From positions 1-64,000 of the forward strand of contig JAHECA010000003.1 of NCBI GenBank assembly GCA_024642005.1: a DNA stretch of 64,000 nt. The letters run 5' to 3'. The translations under genes and the position numbers were made by a program. This DNA is from Robiginitalea sp. (GTDB lineage Bacteria; Bacteroidota; Bacteroidia; Flavobacteriales; Flavobacteriaceae). This document shows, piece after piece, positions 20,563 to 30,945 of the stretch (its first letter is position 1; every line of letters begins with the position of its first letter). The notes below the pieces were generated by a model. It saw only the letters and a program-made list of their open reading frames with translations, ran no database searches and was not told the DNA's origin.

Positions 20563-20841
20563 TCAGCAGAATATCCCCAGGGCAAGGCAGGTTAACACGA
20601 AGGTGAAACTCAGGTAAAAGACCGGCAGCCACTTCCCGGCCCGGCCATATTCCTGGGTGGTCAGCGATTTGTAGCGGCCCAGGTACCGGAAGATCCGGCC
20701 CTTGATGAAAAACCCTTTTTTGAAAAGGGAAGCCTCTTCTCCCCGGGACTTCAGATAGGCTATAATCCGAATGGAAGCCCAGAGGTTGATCCAAAGGAAA
20801 ACCAGGCAGAGGGAGCCGAAAAGCAGCCAGTACGATTCCAC
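20563..20841 (-). CDS. Small membrane protein
   Basis: 92 aa with two hydrophobic segments (WLLFGSLCLVFLWINLWASI; VFYLSFTFVLTCLALGIF). Confidence 0.55.
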   Translation of the reverse strand: MESYWLLFGSLCLVFLWINLWASIRIIAYLKSRGEEASLFKKGFFIKGRIFRYLGRYKSLTTQEYGRAGKWLPVFYLSFTFVLTCLALGIFC

Positions 20842-21032
20842 GCGGGGTTATTTTGGATTCGGATTGGGGCATCGACTTCATAGCGCTGGCAAGGCTGTTG
20901 CAGCCGCAGCAATCGACGCGCCGCAAACCGTCTTTTTAAAGGTAGTGAATTTTTGAAAAAGGACCCGCCCAAAGCAGCGGGCAACGGGCCTGCAGCAATG
21001 GCCGTTTGCCAAATATTCACTAATATTAGCCT

Positions 21033-22724
21033 ATGCCTGAAAATCACTTTGACGCCATAGTAATCGGTTCGGGGATCTCGGGGGGCTGGGCCGCCAAGGA
21101 ATTGTGCGAGCAGGGCCTCAAAACCCTGGTGCTGGAGCGCGGCCGCAACATCGAACACCTGAAAGACTATCCGACCTGGGACAAGCACCCCTGGGAATTC
21201 CCGCACGGGGGGCGTATGACGCGCGACTTTTACCAGGCCAACCCGCTCATCTCCAAAGCCGCGGGGTTCGGGGAAGATACGGCCCACTTTTTCATCGAAG
21301 ACGCCGACCACCCCTATGTACAGGAGCGGCCCTTCGACTGGATCAGGGGCTACCAGGTAGGGGGTAAATCCCTGACCTGGGGGCGGGCTTGCCAGCGCTG
21401 GAGCGACCACGAATTCAAGGCGCCTTCAAAATTCGGCTACGGCATTGCCTGGCCGATCGGGTATGCCGATATCGCCCCCTGGTATGCGCACGTGGAAAAA
21501 TTCATAGGCGTGTGCGGCAATGCCGACGGCATTGAGGCCATGCCCGACGGGGAATTCCTCCCGCCCTTTGAGCTCAACTGCGTGGAGCAGCACCTGAAGG
21601 GGGTGCTCAAAGAGCAGTTCGACCGCCACCTGGTGCAGGGCCGCTGGGCGCACCTGAGCCAGCCGGAACCCGTGCACCTGGAACAGGGCAGGGGCAAGTG
21701 CCAGTGCCGCAACCTCTGCATGCGGGGCTGCCCTTTTGGGGGGTATTTCAGCTCGGTTACCTCGACCCTGCCCTGGGCCGAAAAAACGGGCAACCTTACC
21801 GTGCGCCCCCATTCGGTGGTGCATTCGGTGGTTTATGACCCCACTACCGGAAAAGCCTCCGGGGTTAAAGTGATCGACGCCCAAACCAGGGAAGAAACGG
21901 TTTTCAATGCCCGCGTTATTTTCCTGAATGCCTCGGCCCTGAACACGAACCTGATCTTGCTGAATTCCAAATCGGACCGCTTCCCCAACGGCCTGGGCAA
22001 CGACAACGGCCTGCTCGGCACCCACATCGGCTTCCACCTGTACCGCGGGTGGGCCAACGGGAAAATCGCCGGGTACGAAAACAAATACGTGTACGGCCGC
22101 AACCCGGCCGAATGCATCATTGCCAACTACCGCAACCTGGGTCGGCAGGATACTGATTTCCACGGGGGGTATACCATCTTTTCGGGTGGGTACCGGGTAC
22201 GCAAAGAAGCCGGGCCGGAAGATACGCCCCGCCTGGGGGCCGCCTTCAAGGAGAAGCTCTCAGAAGCCGGCGACTGGCACATCTACATGTACATGCAGGG
22301 CGAGACCCTCCCCAAGGCGGGCAACCGCGTCTATTTGAGCCCATCGGAAACCGACCCCTATGGCATCCCCCAACTGGTGACAGACGTGGGCTACGACGAA
22401 AACGACGAGCAAATGGTGGCCGACTTCCTGCGCGAAAGCCGCCGCATGCTGGAAGCCGCCGGCTGCACCGATATTGAAACCGAAGACAACAAGCAGGCCC
22501 CGGGCCTCGACATCCACGAAATGGGCGGGGTGCGCATGGGCCGCGACCCGCAGACTTCCCTGCTGAACCAGCACAACCAATTGCACGGCTGCCAGAATGT
22601 CTTTGTAACCGACGGGGCCTGCATGACCAGCACCGGCAACCAGAGCCCCTCGATTTTGTACATGGCCCTTACGGCCCGGGCAGCAACATATGCCGCGGAA
22701 CAATTAAAACACGGACAAATCTGA
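21033..22724 (+). CDS. GMC-family FAD oxidoreductase (glucoside 3-dehydrogenase large-subunit-like)
   Basis: DAIVIGSGISGGWAAKELCEQGLKTLVLERG; C-terminal HEMGGVRMG...VFVTDGACMTSTGNQSPSILYMALTARAATYAA. Confidence 0.9.
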   Translation: MPENHFDAIVIGSGISGGWAAKELCEQGLKTLVLERGRNIEHLKDYPTWDKHPWEFPHGGRMTRDFYQANPLISKAAGFGEDTAHFFIEDADHPYVQERPFDWIRGYQVGGKSLTWGRACQRWSDHEFKAPSKFGYGIAWPIGYADIAPWYAHVEKFIGVCGNADGIEAMPDGEFLPPFELNCVEQHLKGVLKEQFDRHLVQGRWAHLSQPEPVHLEQGRGKCQCRNLCMRGCPFGGYFSSVTSTLPWAEKTGNLTVRPHSVVHSVVYDPTTGKASGVKVIDAQTREETVFNARVIFLNASALNTNLILLNSKSDRFPNGLGNDNGLLGTHIGFHLYRGWANGKIAGYENKYVYGRNPAECIIANYRNLGRQDTDFHGGYTIFSGGYRVRKEAGPEDTPRLGAAFKEKLSEAGDWHIYMYMQGETLPKAGNRVYLSPSETDPYGIPQLVTDVGYDENDEQMVADFLRESRRMLEAAGCTDIETEDNKQAPGLDIHEMGGVRMGRDPQTSLLNQHNQLHGCQNVFVTDGACMTSTGNQSPSILYMALTARAATYAAEQLKHGQI

Positions 22725-22735
22725 TACGAAAGCCT

Positions 22736-23815
22736 ATGAGCAAGAAAGTAGGAGTCGGCCTGATCGGGTCGCAATTTATAGCCACCATCCACGCAGAGGC
22801 CATTTCGCGGGTGGCCAACGCCCGCCTGGTAGCGGTGATGAGCCCCACCCCCGGCAACGCGCGCGATTTCGCCAAAAAACACAACATCCCGAACCATTTC
22901 ACAAACCTGGAAGACCTGCTGGCCCTCGACGAAGTCGACATGGTGGTGGTGGGGGCCCCCAACAACCTGCACTGCGAGATTACCTGCCGGGCAGCCGGGG
23001 CCGGCAAGCACGTGGTGGTGGAGAAGCCCTTTGCCATGAACCTGGAAGAGGCCGACCGCATGATTGCCGCCTGCAAGAAAGCCGGTGTAAAACTCATGTA
23101 TGCCGAGGAGCTCTGTTTTACCCCAAAATACGTGCGCCTGAAAGCCCTGCTCGACGAAGGGGCGCTGGGGCGCCCGGTGCTGCTCAAGCAGTCCGAAAAA
23201 CACGACGGCCCGCATGCCGACCACTTCTGGGACGTGGAGCGTTCCGGGGGCGGGGTTACCATGGACATGGGCTGCCACGCCATACAGTTCTTCCGCTGGC
23301 TCAACGGGAATAACCCCGTAAAATCGGTGTACGCCCAGATGAACACCAGCGTGCATACCGATAAAACCAAAGGCGACGACAACGCCCTGATTATCCTGGA
23401 ATTCGACAACGGGGTGGTGGGCCTGGCCGAAGAAAGCTGGACCAAGCTGGGCGGCATGGACGATCGGGCCGAGATCCACGGGTCGGAAGGGGTGGCCTAC
23501 GCCGATGTGCTGCAGGGCAACTCCATCCAGACCTACAGCAGCAAAGGGGTGGGCTATGCGGTGGAGAAAGCGGGCAATACCGTGGGCTGGAGCTTTACCA
23601 TGTACGAGGAAGTATGGAATTACGGCTTCCCGCAGGAATTCGAGCACTTTGTGGATTGCGTGCTGAACGACAAACAGCCCCTGGTAACCGGGGAAGACGG
23701 CCGGGCGGTGCTGGAGATCATTTACGCGGCCTACGAGTCGGCCGGCACCGGCCGCAAGGTGTACCTGCCCTTCACGCCCACGGCCGACAAACCCTATAAA
23801 CTCTGGAAAAAATAA
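22736..23815 (+). CDS. Gfo/Idh/MocA-family oxidoreductase
   Basis: GVGLIGSQFIATIHAEAI; VVVGAPNNLHCEI; HVVVEKPFAMNLEEADRMI. Confidence 0.93.
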   Translation: MSKKVGVGLIGSQFIATIHAEAISRVANARLVAVMSPTPGNARDFAKKHNIPNHFTNLEDLLALDEVDMVVVGAPNNLHCEITCRAAGAGKHVVVEKPFAMNLEEADRMIAACKKAGVKLMYAEELCFTPKYVRLKALLDEGALGRPVLLKQSEKHDGPHADHFWDVERSGGGVTMDMGCHAIQFFRWLNGNNPVKSVYAQMNTSVHTDKTKGDDNALIILEFDNGVVGLAEESWTKLGGMDDRAEIHGSEGVAYADVLQGNSIQTYSSKGVGYAVEKAGNTVGWSFTMYEEVWNYGFPQEFEHFVDCVLNDKQPLVTGEDGRAVLEIIYAAYESAGTGRKVYLPFTPTADKPYKLWKK

Positions 23816-23818
23816 CCT

Positions 23819-24370
23819 ATGGACAGACGTGAAGCCCTTGCCCTGACCTCTTCGTTCCTCGGCGCAACCCTGGTGGGTTCGCAGGTGTTCCTGGGCGCCT
23901 GCTCGGCCCCCGCAAAGCGGGCGCCCCTGCTTGGCGAGGCCGACATCCCCTTGCTCAACGCCCTGGCAGACGGCATCCTCCCCGACTCAGAGAGCTCCCC
24001 GGGGGCAGGCAAGGCCGGGGTGGGCCAATTTATCAAAATCATTGTTTCGGAGTGCTATACCGCTGCGGAAGAAACCCGTTTTGTGGCAGGGCTGCGGGGC
24101 CTGGAAGACGAATTGCAGGCTGAGTACGGCAAGGCGTTTACAGCGCTGGAAGCCGCCGACCGGCTCGCGGTCCTTACCCGGTACGATGCCGATGCCCGCC
24201 GGCAGGAGGCCGCCGGGGACACGCCCTTCTATTCCATGCTGCTGCAACTGACCCTGTGGGGGTTTTTCATATCGGAACCCGGGGCCACCCGGGCGCTGCG
24301 GTATAACCCCACCCCGGGAAGGTACGAAGGGTGCGTACCCTATACCGACGGTGAAAAAGCCTGGGCCTGA
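23819..24370 (+). CDS. Gluconate 2-dehydrogenase subunit 3-family protein
   Basis: RR-containing lipoprotein signal MDRREALALTSSFLGATLVGSQVFLGAC; LNALADGILPDSESSPGAGKAGVGQFI. Confidence 0.82.
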   Translation: MDRREALALTSSFLGATLVGSQVFLGACSAPAKRAPLLGEADIPLLNALADGILPDSESSPGAGKAGVGQFIKIIVSECYTAAEETRFVAGLRGLEDELQAEYGKAFTALEAADRLAVLTRYDADARRQEAAGDTPFYSMLLQLTLWGFFISEPGATRALRYNPTPGRYEGCVPYTDGEKAWA

Positions 24371-25065
24371 TGCACATCCGCCACTATCCCCATTATGAAG
24401 CCCTGAGCGAGGCGGCCTCGCGCCTGTTTTCAGAGGCGTTAGCCGGCCGCAAACGCGCCACGGCCTGCCTGGCCACAGGTCACTCTCCCCTGGGGCTGTA
24501 CCGCAGGCTGGCCCCTTCGGCCAAAGATTTCGGGGGGCTGCACGTGATCAAGCTCGACGAATGGCTGGGCCTGCCCATGGAGCACCCGGCCACCTGTGAA
24601 ACCTACCTGCAAAAAGAAGTTTTGGCACCCCTGGGCATCCCCGAAAGCCGCTATACCGCCTTCCGCTCTGACCCTGCCGACACGGAGGCCGAATGCCGGC
24701 GCATGCAGGGCGAGCTTGACCGACTGGGCAAGCTAGACGTATGCGTGCTGGGCCTGGGCAAAAACGGCCACCTGGCCATGAACGAGCCGGCGGCCACCCT
24801 GCAGCCCCGTTGCCACAGGGCCCGCCTGGCCGAAGGCACCCAACAGCACGGCATGCTCACCCGCAGCGGGGCCCAGGTAACCGAAGGCCTTACCCTGGGC
24901 ATGGCCGACATCCTGAACGCCAGCCTTATTTTGCTGCTGGTAAGCGGGCCGGGCAAACAGGAAGCCTTCCGGCAGCTCAGCCAGCCGGGGGTTTCCACGG
25001 CATTGCCTGCCAGCTTTTTGTGGCTGCACCCCAATGTGGAGGTGCTGGTGGAGGGGATGGACTAA
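24370..25065 (+). CDS. Glucosamine/galactosamine-6-phosphate isomerase (NagB/AgaI)-like protein
   Basis: CLATGHSPLGLYRRL; VIKLDEWLGL; CVLGLGKNGHLAMNEP. Confidence 0.88.
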   Translation: MHIRHYPHYEALSEAASRLFSEALAGRKRATACLATGHSPLGLYRRLAPSAKDFGGLHVIKLDEWLGLPMEHPATCETYLQKEVLAPLGIPESRYTAFRSDPADTEAECRRMQGELDRLGKLDVCVLGLGKNGHLAMNEPAATLQPRCHRARLAEGTQQHGMLTRSGAQVTEGLTLGMADILNASLILLLVSGPGKQEAFRQLSQPGVSTALPASFLWLHPNVEVLVEGMD

Positions 25066-25076
25066 GCCCTGACCGC

Positions 25077-27113
25077 TTATTCGGGGATTTCGATTGCTTC
25101 GCCCCAGAGGTATTTGCCGAACCACTGCCAGTTGTGCCACATGGCCGCCAGGCGTTCCCTGGGTTTGGTGATGCCGTGCCCGAAGCCCTTGTACACGATC
25201 AGTTTGGTTTCCACCCCGTTGTCGCGCAGGCCCTGGGCCAGCTCGTAGGCATTGGCGATGGGCACGCGGCGGTCGTTCTCGCCGTGCTGGATGAGGGTGG
25301 GGGTAGCGGCGTTGGTGATCTGCGTCATGGGAGAGGTGCGCGCGTAGATTTCCATATCCTGCCAGGGGGTGGCCTTCAGGTACTGGCGCGTGAAGGGATG
25401 GATGTCGGTATTGACGTAATAGGTTACCCAATTCGAGATGCCGGCCCCCACCGAAATGGCCTTGAACCGGTCGGAGTGGGTGGCCAGAAAGGCGGAAATA
25501 TACCCGCCCTGGCTCCAGCCCATGCACCCCACGCGGTCGCTGTCGACCAGGCCTTGTGAAACCAGGTAATCGACACCCGAAAGCACGTCCCAGGCGTCGC
25601 CCACCCCGAGGTTTTGCACGTTCAGGGAACGGAAGGCCTCCCCGTACCCGGCCGATCCCCGGTAATTGGGCTGCAACACCAGCGCCCCCTTGTTGAGCCA
25701 TTGCACCATGGGGTAGACGTAAGCCGGCACCGGGTCGGGATAGGAGATGCCGGTAGGCCCCCCGTGGATGACCACCAGCAGGGGGTATTTGCGCCCGGGG
25801 TCGTAGTCGGCAGGCTTGTGGAGCACCCCTTCGATGGTGGCCCCGTCCTGGCTTTTCCAGCGTATGACCTCCGGGTGGGAAACCGCCCAACCATCTAATT
25901 GGCCCGACACGGTGACTACCTGCGAAGCCTTTGCAAAGTCGGTGTCGCCCAGGTAGATTTCGCCCAGGGTAGCATCGTTGCGCCCCGCATAGGCCGCCCG
26001 GCTGCCGCTGCGGTCGAAAGAAAGGTCGTAAACGCGGTCGGCTTTGGCCCCCAGCACCCGGGTGCGCCCGGTTTCGGGGTCAATTTTCACAATGCGCCGC
26101 ACGGTGCCCTGCCAGGCCGTGCCGAAAATGCCCCCGCGGGTCCAGTGCAGCCCGTTGATGTTCTCGTCAAATCCTTCGGCCAGCCGGCGGTTGTTGGCCC
26201 CGTCGAGGTCGATGCGATAGAGCTGGTCGTTTTTGTAGTAATGGGAAGTGGTGTCGGCAAGGTTGGTCTGGTACACGATGGACCGGCTGTCGGGCGACCA
26301 GTCGAGGAAGGCATCGGAACTGGGGTTGGCCACCAGCACCCGGTGGGTGCCCGAAGCCACATCGAAAACCGAGATGTCTGCATGCAGGGAAGAGTTGATC
26401 AGCGGGTCGGGCTGGCGGGTAAAGGCGATTTTGGAGCCGTCGGGCGACCATTTAAAGGCACTGATGTGGAAGGCTACGCTGTCTATAAAGGCGCGGGGCT
26501 TGCGGGCCTCTTTCCAGGTCGAGTCTTTCGCCTGTTCGGGCAGGGGCGCCTCGGCAAACCGGGCCGGCACCACATCCTGCACCCAGAGCCTGGCGCGGCG
26601 GTATTCCTGGTCGTCAACCTCAAAGGCGCCGAATTTTTCGGCGCGGGCCTTGTCTTGCTTTTCGGTGTCTTCGCGCCTCAAAAAGGCGATCTGGGAGCCG
26701 TCGGGGCGCCATTCAAAGTCTTCCACGCCCCCTTTCACATCGGTAAAGGGGAAGGCTTCGCCCCCGGCGGCCCGTATCAGGTAGATCTGGTTGCCGCCTC
26801 CCCGGTCTGAGAGAAAGGCAATCCACTGCCCGTCGGGCGACCACTGGGCCCCCTGGCTGCTGTTTTTCTCGTTCCGGGTAAGCGGGAAGGGCTCGCCCCC
26901 GTTCTTGGAGATCCAGATTTCGCGGTCAAAGCGGTTTTCGGCCCAGTCTGTGGCCGTTTTCTCAAAGAGCAGGTGGGTGCCGTCGGGCGAAAGGGCGATG
27001 TTCGAAACAGTTTGCAGGGAGATGATCTCTTCAAAAGAAGGGTTTTTCTGGGCCTGGACCGGTGCAGCCAGGAATACGGAGACAAGCAGGGGAAAGAGCG
27101 CGCGGGTTTTCAT
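25077..27113 (-). CDS. S9-family peptidase (acylaminoacyl-peptidase/DPP-like) with WD40-like propeller
   Basis: Signal peptide; PLLVVIHGGPTG; GCMGWSQGGYISAFLATHSDRFKA; HGENDRRVPIANA. Confidence 0.93.
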   Translation of the reverse strand: MKTRALFPLLVSVFLAAPVQAQKNPSFEEIISLQTVSNIALSPDGTHLLFEKTATDWAENRFDREIWISKNGGEPFPLTRNEKNSSQGAQWSPDGQWIAFLSDRGGGNQIYLIRAAGGEAFPFTDVKGGVEDFEWRPDGSQIAFLRREDTEKQDKARAEKFGAFEVDDQEYRRARLWVQDVVPARFAEAPLPEQAKDSTWKEARKPRAFIDSVAFHISAFKWSPDGSKIAFTRQPDPLINSSLHADISVFDVASGTHRVLVANPSSDAFLDWSPDSRSIVYQTNLADTTSHYYKNDQLYRIDLDGANNRRLAEGFDENINGLHWTRGGIFGTAWQGTVRRIVKIDPETGRTRVLGAKADRVYDLSFDRSGSRAAYAGRNDATLGEIYLGDTDFAKASQVVTVSGQLDGWAVSHPEVIRWKSQDGATIEGVLHKPADYDPGRKYPLLVVIHGGPTGISYPDPVPAYVYPMVQWLNKGALVLQPNYRGSAGYGEAFRSLNVQNLGVGDAWDVLSGVDYLVSQGLVDSDRVGCMGWSQGGYISAFLATHSDRFKAISVGAGISNWVTYYVNTDIHPFTRQYLKATPWQDMEIYARTSPMTQITNAATPTLIQHGENDRRVPIANAYELAQGLRDNGVETKLIVYKGFGHGITKPRERLAAMWHNWQWFGKYLWGEAIEIPE

Positions 27114-27229
27114 GCGGGTTGGGTATTGGGTTCAGGTAGGGGGAAGATACGAAATGTGCTGGGGTTACTTAGCGAATTTGGCAATTAGCGGATTAGCGCA
27201 AGCCTTCCTGCAGATTAGCCAGCCGGGGG

Positions 27230-28810
27230 CTATTCCCGCACGTTCACGTTTATGACCTTGTCTGCCTTGAGCAGCAGTTTATGGCTGCTTCCGGAAAGGT
27301 TCGTCAGGTATATTTTCTTGTGGGCTTTGTGGTAGCGCTCGGTAAGCCTGTTCACCGCCTCAATGCCCGACATGTCGGCAATGCGGCTTTCCCTGAAGTC
27401 GATAATGACCTCGTCGGGGTCGCCCTGCACGTCGAACTTTTCATGGAAGGTCTTGATGGAACCGAAGAAAAGGGGGCCATAGATTTCGTAGTGCTTTACC
27501 CCATCTGCGTCGATGTGTTTGCGGGCCCTGATGCGCCTGGCACTGTCCCAGGCAAAGACGAGGGCCGAGATCACCACCCCGATGAGCACCGCAAGGGCCA
27601 GGTTGTGCAGCACAACGGTAACCCCCATCACCAACAGCATCACCAAAATATCGGAAACCGGGTATTTATTGAATATCCGGACGCTTACCCACTCGAAAGT
27701 GCCAATGGAAACCATGATCATAAGGCCGGTGAGGGCCGCCATGGGCAATTGCTCAATAAGGGACGACCCGAACATGATAAAAGCGAGCAGGGCCAGGGAT
27801 GCCACCAGGCCCGAGAGCCGTGCCCGCGCCCCGTTGGAGATGTTGATAAGGCTTTGCCCGATCATAGCACAGCCTCCCATGCCCGAAAACAGGCCCGAGG
27901 TGATGTTGGCCACTCCCTGGGCCACAGCCTCTTTGTTGGTTCGCCCACGGCTTTCGGTAATTTCATCGATGAGCTCGAGGGTGAGCAGGCTTTCGATAAG
28001 CCCCACCCCGGCCACAATGGCGGCGTAGGGAAAAATAATGCCCAGGGTCTCCAGGTTTAGCGGGAGCTCAGGAAGGTGGAAGGGAGGGAACCCACCGTTT
28101 ATAGAGGCAATATCGCCCACGGTTTTGGTTTCAATGCCCAGGGCGGTTACCAGTATAAAAATGACAATTATTGCCGCCAGGGAAGCCGGGAAGGCTTTCG
28201 TGAGTCGGGGCAGCCCCCAGATAATGAGCATTGTTAATGCCACCAGGCCCAGTACGAGGTAGAGGGCCGGGCCAACGAGCCATTCCCCCGAAGGGGTTTT
28301 AAACTGCTCCAGCTGGGAGAGGAAGATAATTATGGCCAGCCCGTTTACGAACCCGTAGACCACCGGCAAAGGCACGAGCCTCATCAATTTGCCCAGGCGT
28401 AACAGTCCCGCCAGAACCTGCAAAAGCCCCGCCAGGATTACGGCTCCGAATACGTACTCGACCCCATGCGACTGCGCCAGGGCAACTATTACCACGGCCA
28501 CCGCGCCGGTGGCACCGGAAATCATGCCCGGCCTGCCGCCCAGCAGCGAAGTGACCAGCCCCATGGCAAAGGCGGCATATAACCCCACCAATGGAGCTAG
28601 CCCTGCGATCAGGGCGAAGGCCACCGCTTCGGGCACCAGGGCGATGGCTACGGTAAGGCCCGAAAGAACTTCGGTTTTGTAATCGACGGCCTGCTTAAAA
28701 TCGAATAAACGAAAAATTTGCTTCAAAACTTGGGTTTTTCGGTAAGGCCAAAAAGCTCCCTGCATCACCAGGGGTTCCGGGGCACCTTCCCGTTGGTTTA
28801 AAGGGCGCAA
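27230..28810 (-). CDS. SulP-family anion transporter with STAS domain
   Basis: EVLSGLTVAIALVPEAVAFALIAGLAPLVGLYAAF; C-terminal STAS. True start may be an internal TTG/ATG near 28727-28765. Confidence 0.92.
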   Translation of the reverse strand: MRPLNQREGAPEPLVMQGAFWPYRKTQVLKQIFRLFDFKQAVDYKTEVLSGLTVAIALVPEAVAFALIAGLAPLVGLYAAFAMGLVTSLLGGRPGMISGATGAVAVVIVALAQSHGVEYVFGAVILAGLLQVLAGLLRLGKLMRLVPLPVVYGFVNGLAIIIFLSQLEQFKTPSGEWLVGPALYLVLGLVALTMLIIWGLPRLTKAFPASLAAIIVIFILVTALGIETKTVGDIASINGGFPPFHLPELPLNLETLGIIFPYAAIVAGVGLIESLLTLELIDEITESRGRTNKEAVAQGVANITSGLFSGMGGCAMIGQSLINISNGARARLSGLVASLALLAFIMFGSSLIEQLPMAALTGLMIMVSIGTFEWVSVRIFNKYPVSDILVMLLVMGVTVVLHNLALAVLIGVVISALVFAWDSARRIRARKHIDADGVKHYEIYGPLFFGSIKTFHEKFDVQGDPDEVIIDFRESRIADMSGIEAVNRLTERYHKAHKKIYLTNLSGSSHKLLLKADKVINVNVRE

Positions 28811-29206
28811 AAATACGCTTTATTATTAGAAAGGGGAGAGAGGCCCGGCCGCTGTGGCAGAGCGCCTGTTTTAGTCGGTTAGAACCCGTGGCATGCGGTA
28901 ATCAGATCTCGAAAAGCCCTGCCAGGCAGTTGTGCGCATTGGTCGGGCCGGCATATGCGGGTCAGGCCTGCATGAATACGGGCTGGGGCATCGGCTGGCT
29001 GGAGGTCCGCTTCCGCCCCAATCGGCTTGTTTTTGCTTTTTCCTGATCGGGGGTTGTGTAGGGAGGGGGTTCAACGGTTACTGGCTCGCAGCCTCCCAGG
29101 GCGATGCCTCCGAGGTGCGCTCCACCGGGGTGGGATGGGCAATCGGGATCGGGCGTTTCGGGGGCCGCCGTTTTCAACACCCCGTCCAAAAACCGGGACT
29201 AACCGG

Positions 29207-30844
29207 CTAATCCCGATGGTGTTTCCCCACCGGGCTCAGCGAATTGACCAGCCCGGACTGTATGCTTTTCCAGAGGTAATTGCCCAGGCCTTTGTACGGC
29301 ACCCGGTCAAATTCAATTACGCCCACAAGCGTTTTACCGCGCCGGTTGGGGTTTGAATTCTTGACCAGGGTGTTGGCCAGGAGCGATTTCGCCTTGTTGC
29401 GCTGCCCTTCTTCCTGGAGGAACTCCACAGCCAGGTCTTCATAAAGCATGGTGAGCGCCCCCTGCATGTGCCGCGAATTGCCATAGGCCGTAAAGTAGAG
29501 CCTGTTCAGGTTGCCTTCCGAAAAACGCATGCTGATGGCCGGGTAAACCGTGGAATTCAGGGTATGCAGGCGGGCACTGCCGCTGCTATGGCCCTTCAGG
29601 TAGAGCGCGTCGTGCCCGTAGGGCATTTGCAACTGTATTTCAATGGGGATAACACGCAACAGGCTGGCAGAAAGGTCTATATGCAGGGTGTCAGACAGGC
29701 CGCCGGCAGCGCCGGAGACCACCGGATACAGGGCCATTGAGAGGTCGTTGAGGTCAACTTCGACCAACCCGCCTGTTTCCGGCACATTTTCGGCATACTT
29801 CAGGTAGGAGTTGCGCACCTGCAGGGTATCGATGCGAAGGGGGAATTTCATAGCGGCAAGCGATTGGGCCGGCAGGGGAATTATTTTGCCCGTGTCGAAG
29901 GGCAGGGATTTGTCTCGAAAAATCTCGGCGTGGAGGCTGTCGATAGTCAGGGTTTTCATCCGCAGCTCGCCCCCCATAAATAGCGTGGCCAGGTCTAAGC
30001 CCTGAATATCGAGCCCTGCCAGGCTTAGCTTGTACGTTTCAAAGCTGTGGGTATGGCGGGCCTTCATCTCGCCGGGCTCAAGCTGGGGCTCCACCGTCAG
30101 GTTTTCAATGCGGAGCGATTGCCCGGCGTTGCGGTAGTTAAACCGTTCGTACCCCAGGGCATAAGTGCCGCCGCCCAACACGGAACGCTGCTGTTTCAAT
30201 TCCAGCTCCAGGGAATCGAAAACAGGGACAAAGGGGGCATTGTCTGAAGTGGTGGTCTGGGACAGGTGAATGCCCCTAAGGCTTAACTGGTCGCCGCTGA
30301 AGTGGGCCAGGGTATCCTGCTCAGGGCCTTCCAGCAACAGCTGAAAGTGGTCCATCTCGAAAACCCCGAGACGAATATCGCTCAGCCCGGGCAGGCGGAT
30401 GGAATCGAACAGGGCCCCGCCCTTTTTCGGCTTGTTTTCCCGGGCAGTGCCTGATTTGTGGAGCAAAACCCGTACCGTATCCAGGGTAAAGGATTTGATG
30501 TCGAGGTGCTTGTTCCAGAGAAAATGGCTCGGGTCGATACCGTGCAGGGTTATCCGGCCGATTTCCAACCCCCGGAACGCCTGGGCACCAGCTTCGGCAC
30601 CCGCCGAATCTGCCGCGGCAGCCGGCACGATGCGCAGCCCGTGCAGGTTCAGTTTGCGACCGAGCAGGTTCAGGTCGAGCGATTCAAATTCGAACGACAT
30701 GGGGGAGGCCTGATTCTGTAAAACCATTTTTTCGCGGAGGTAGTTCTCCAGGCTCGATTCCAAAACGGGTTTCAGAAAAAGGGAACCTATTCCCAACAGG
30801 CCGAGCAGCGCCACAAAAACCAGAATAACTTTTCTATAACGCAT
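29207..30844 (-). CDS. AsmA/DUF748-like membrane-anchored protein
   Basis: N-terminal TM KVILVFVALLGLLGIGSLFLKPVLESSLENYLREK then long beta-rich periplasmic region. Confidence 0.65.
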   Translation of the reverse strand: MRYRKVILVFVALLGLLGIGSLFLKPVLESSLENYLREKMVLQNQASPMSFEFESLDLNLLGRKLNLHGLRIVPAAAADSAGAEAGAQAFRGLEIGRITLHGIDPSHFLWNKHLDIKSFTLDTVRVLLHKSGTARENKPKKGGALFDSIRLPGLSDIRLGVFEMDHFQLLLEGPEQDTLAHFSGDQLSLRGIHLSQTTTSDNAPFVPVFDSLELELKQQRSVLGGGTYALGYERFNYRNAGQSLRIENLTVEPQLEPGEMKARHTHSFETYKLSLAGLDIQGLDLATLFMGGELRMKTLTIDSLHAEIFRDKSLPFDTGKIIPLPAQSLAAMKFPLRIDTLQVRNSYLKYAENVPETGGLVEVDLNDLSMALYPVVSGAAGGLSDTLHIDLSASLLRVIPIEIQLQMPYGHDALYLKGHSSGSARLHTLNSTVYPAISMRFSEGNLNRLYFTAYGNSRHMQGALTMLYEDLAVEFLQEEGQRNKAKSLLANTLVKNSNPNRRGKTLVGVIEFDRVPYKGLGNYLWKSIQSGLVNSLSPVGKHHRD

Positions 30845-30945
30845 AGAATCAGGGGTATTATATCGCTGTGAAGATACTCTTTTTCGTTTACCACAAACCG
30901 GGAGCGCCGTGAAAATTGCCGATGGAGAACAGCAATTTGCCCATT

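Noticed and set aside
22391-23647. 418-aa minus-strand ORF opposite GMC and Gfo/Idh genes
   Set aside because: Shadow ORF; the plus-strand operon is strongly supported
24733-25890. 385-aa ORF overlapping the NagB-like and S9 peptidase genes
   Set aside because: Alternate-frame artefact with no family resemblance
27160-27205. Short repeated ATTAGCG/TTAGCG motifs
   Set aside because: Only 6-7 nt units in an intergenic gap; too short to call a repeat element
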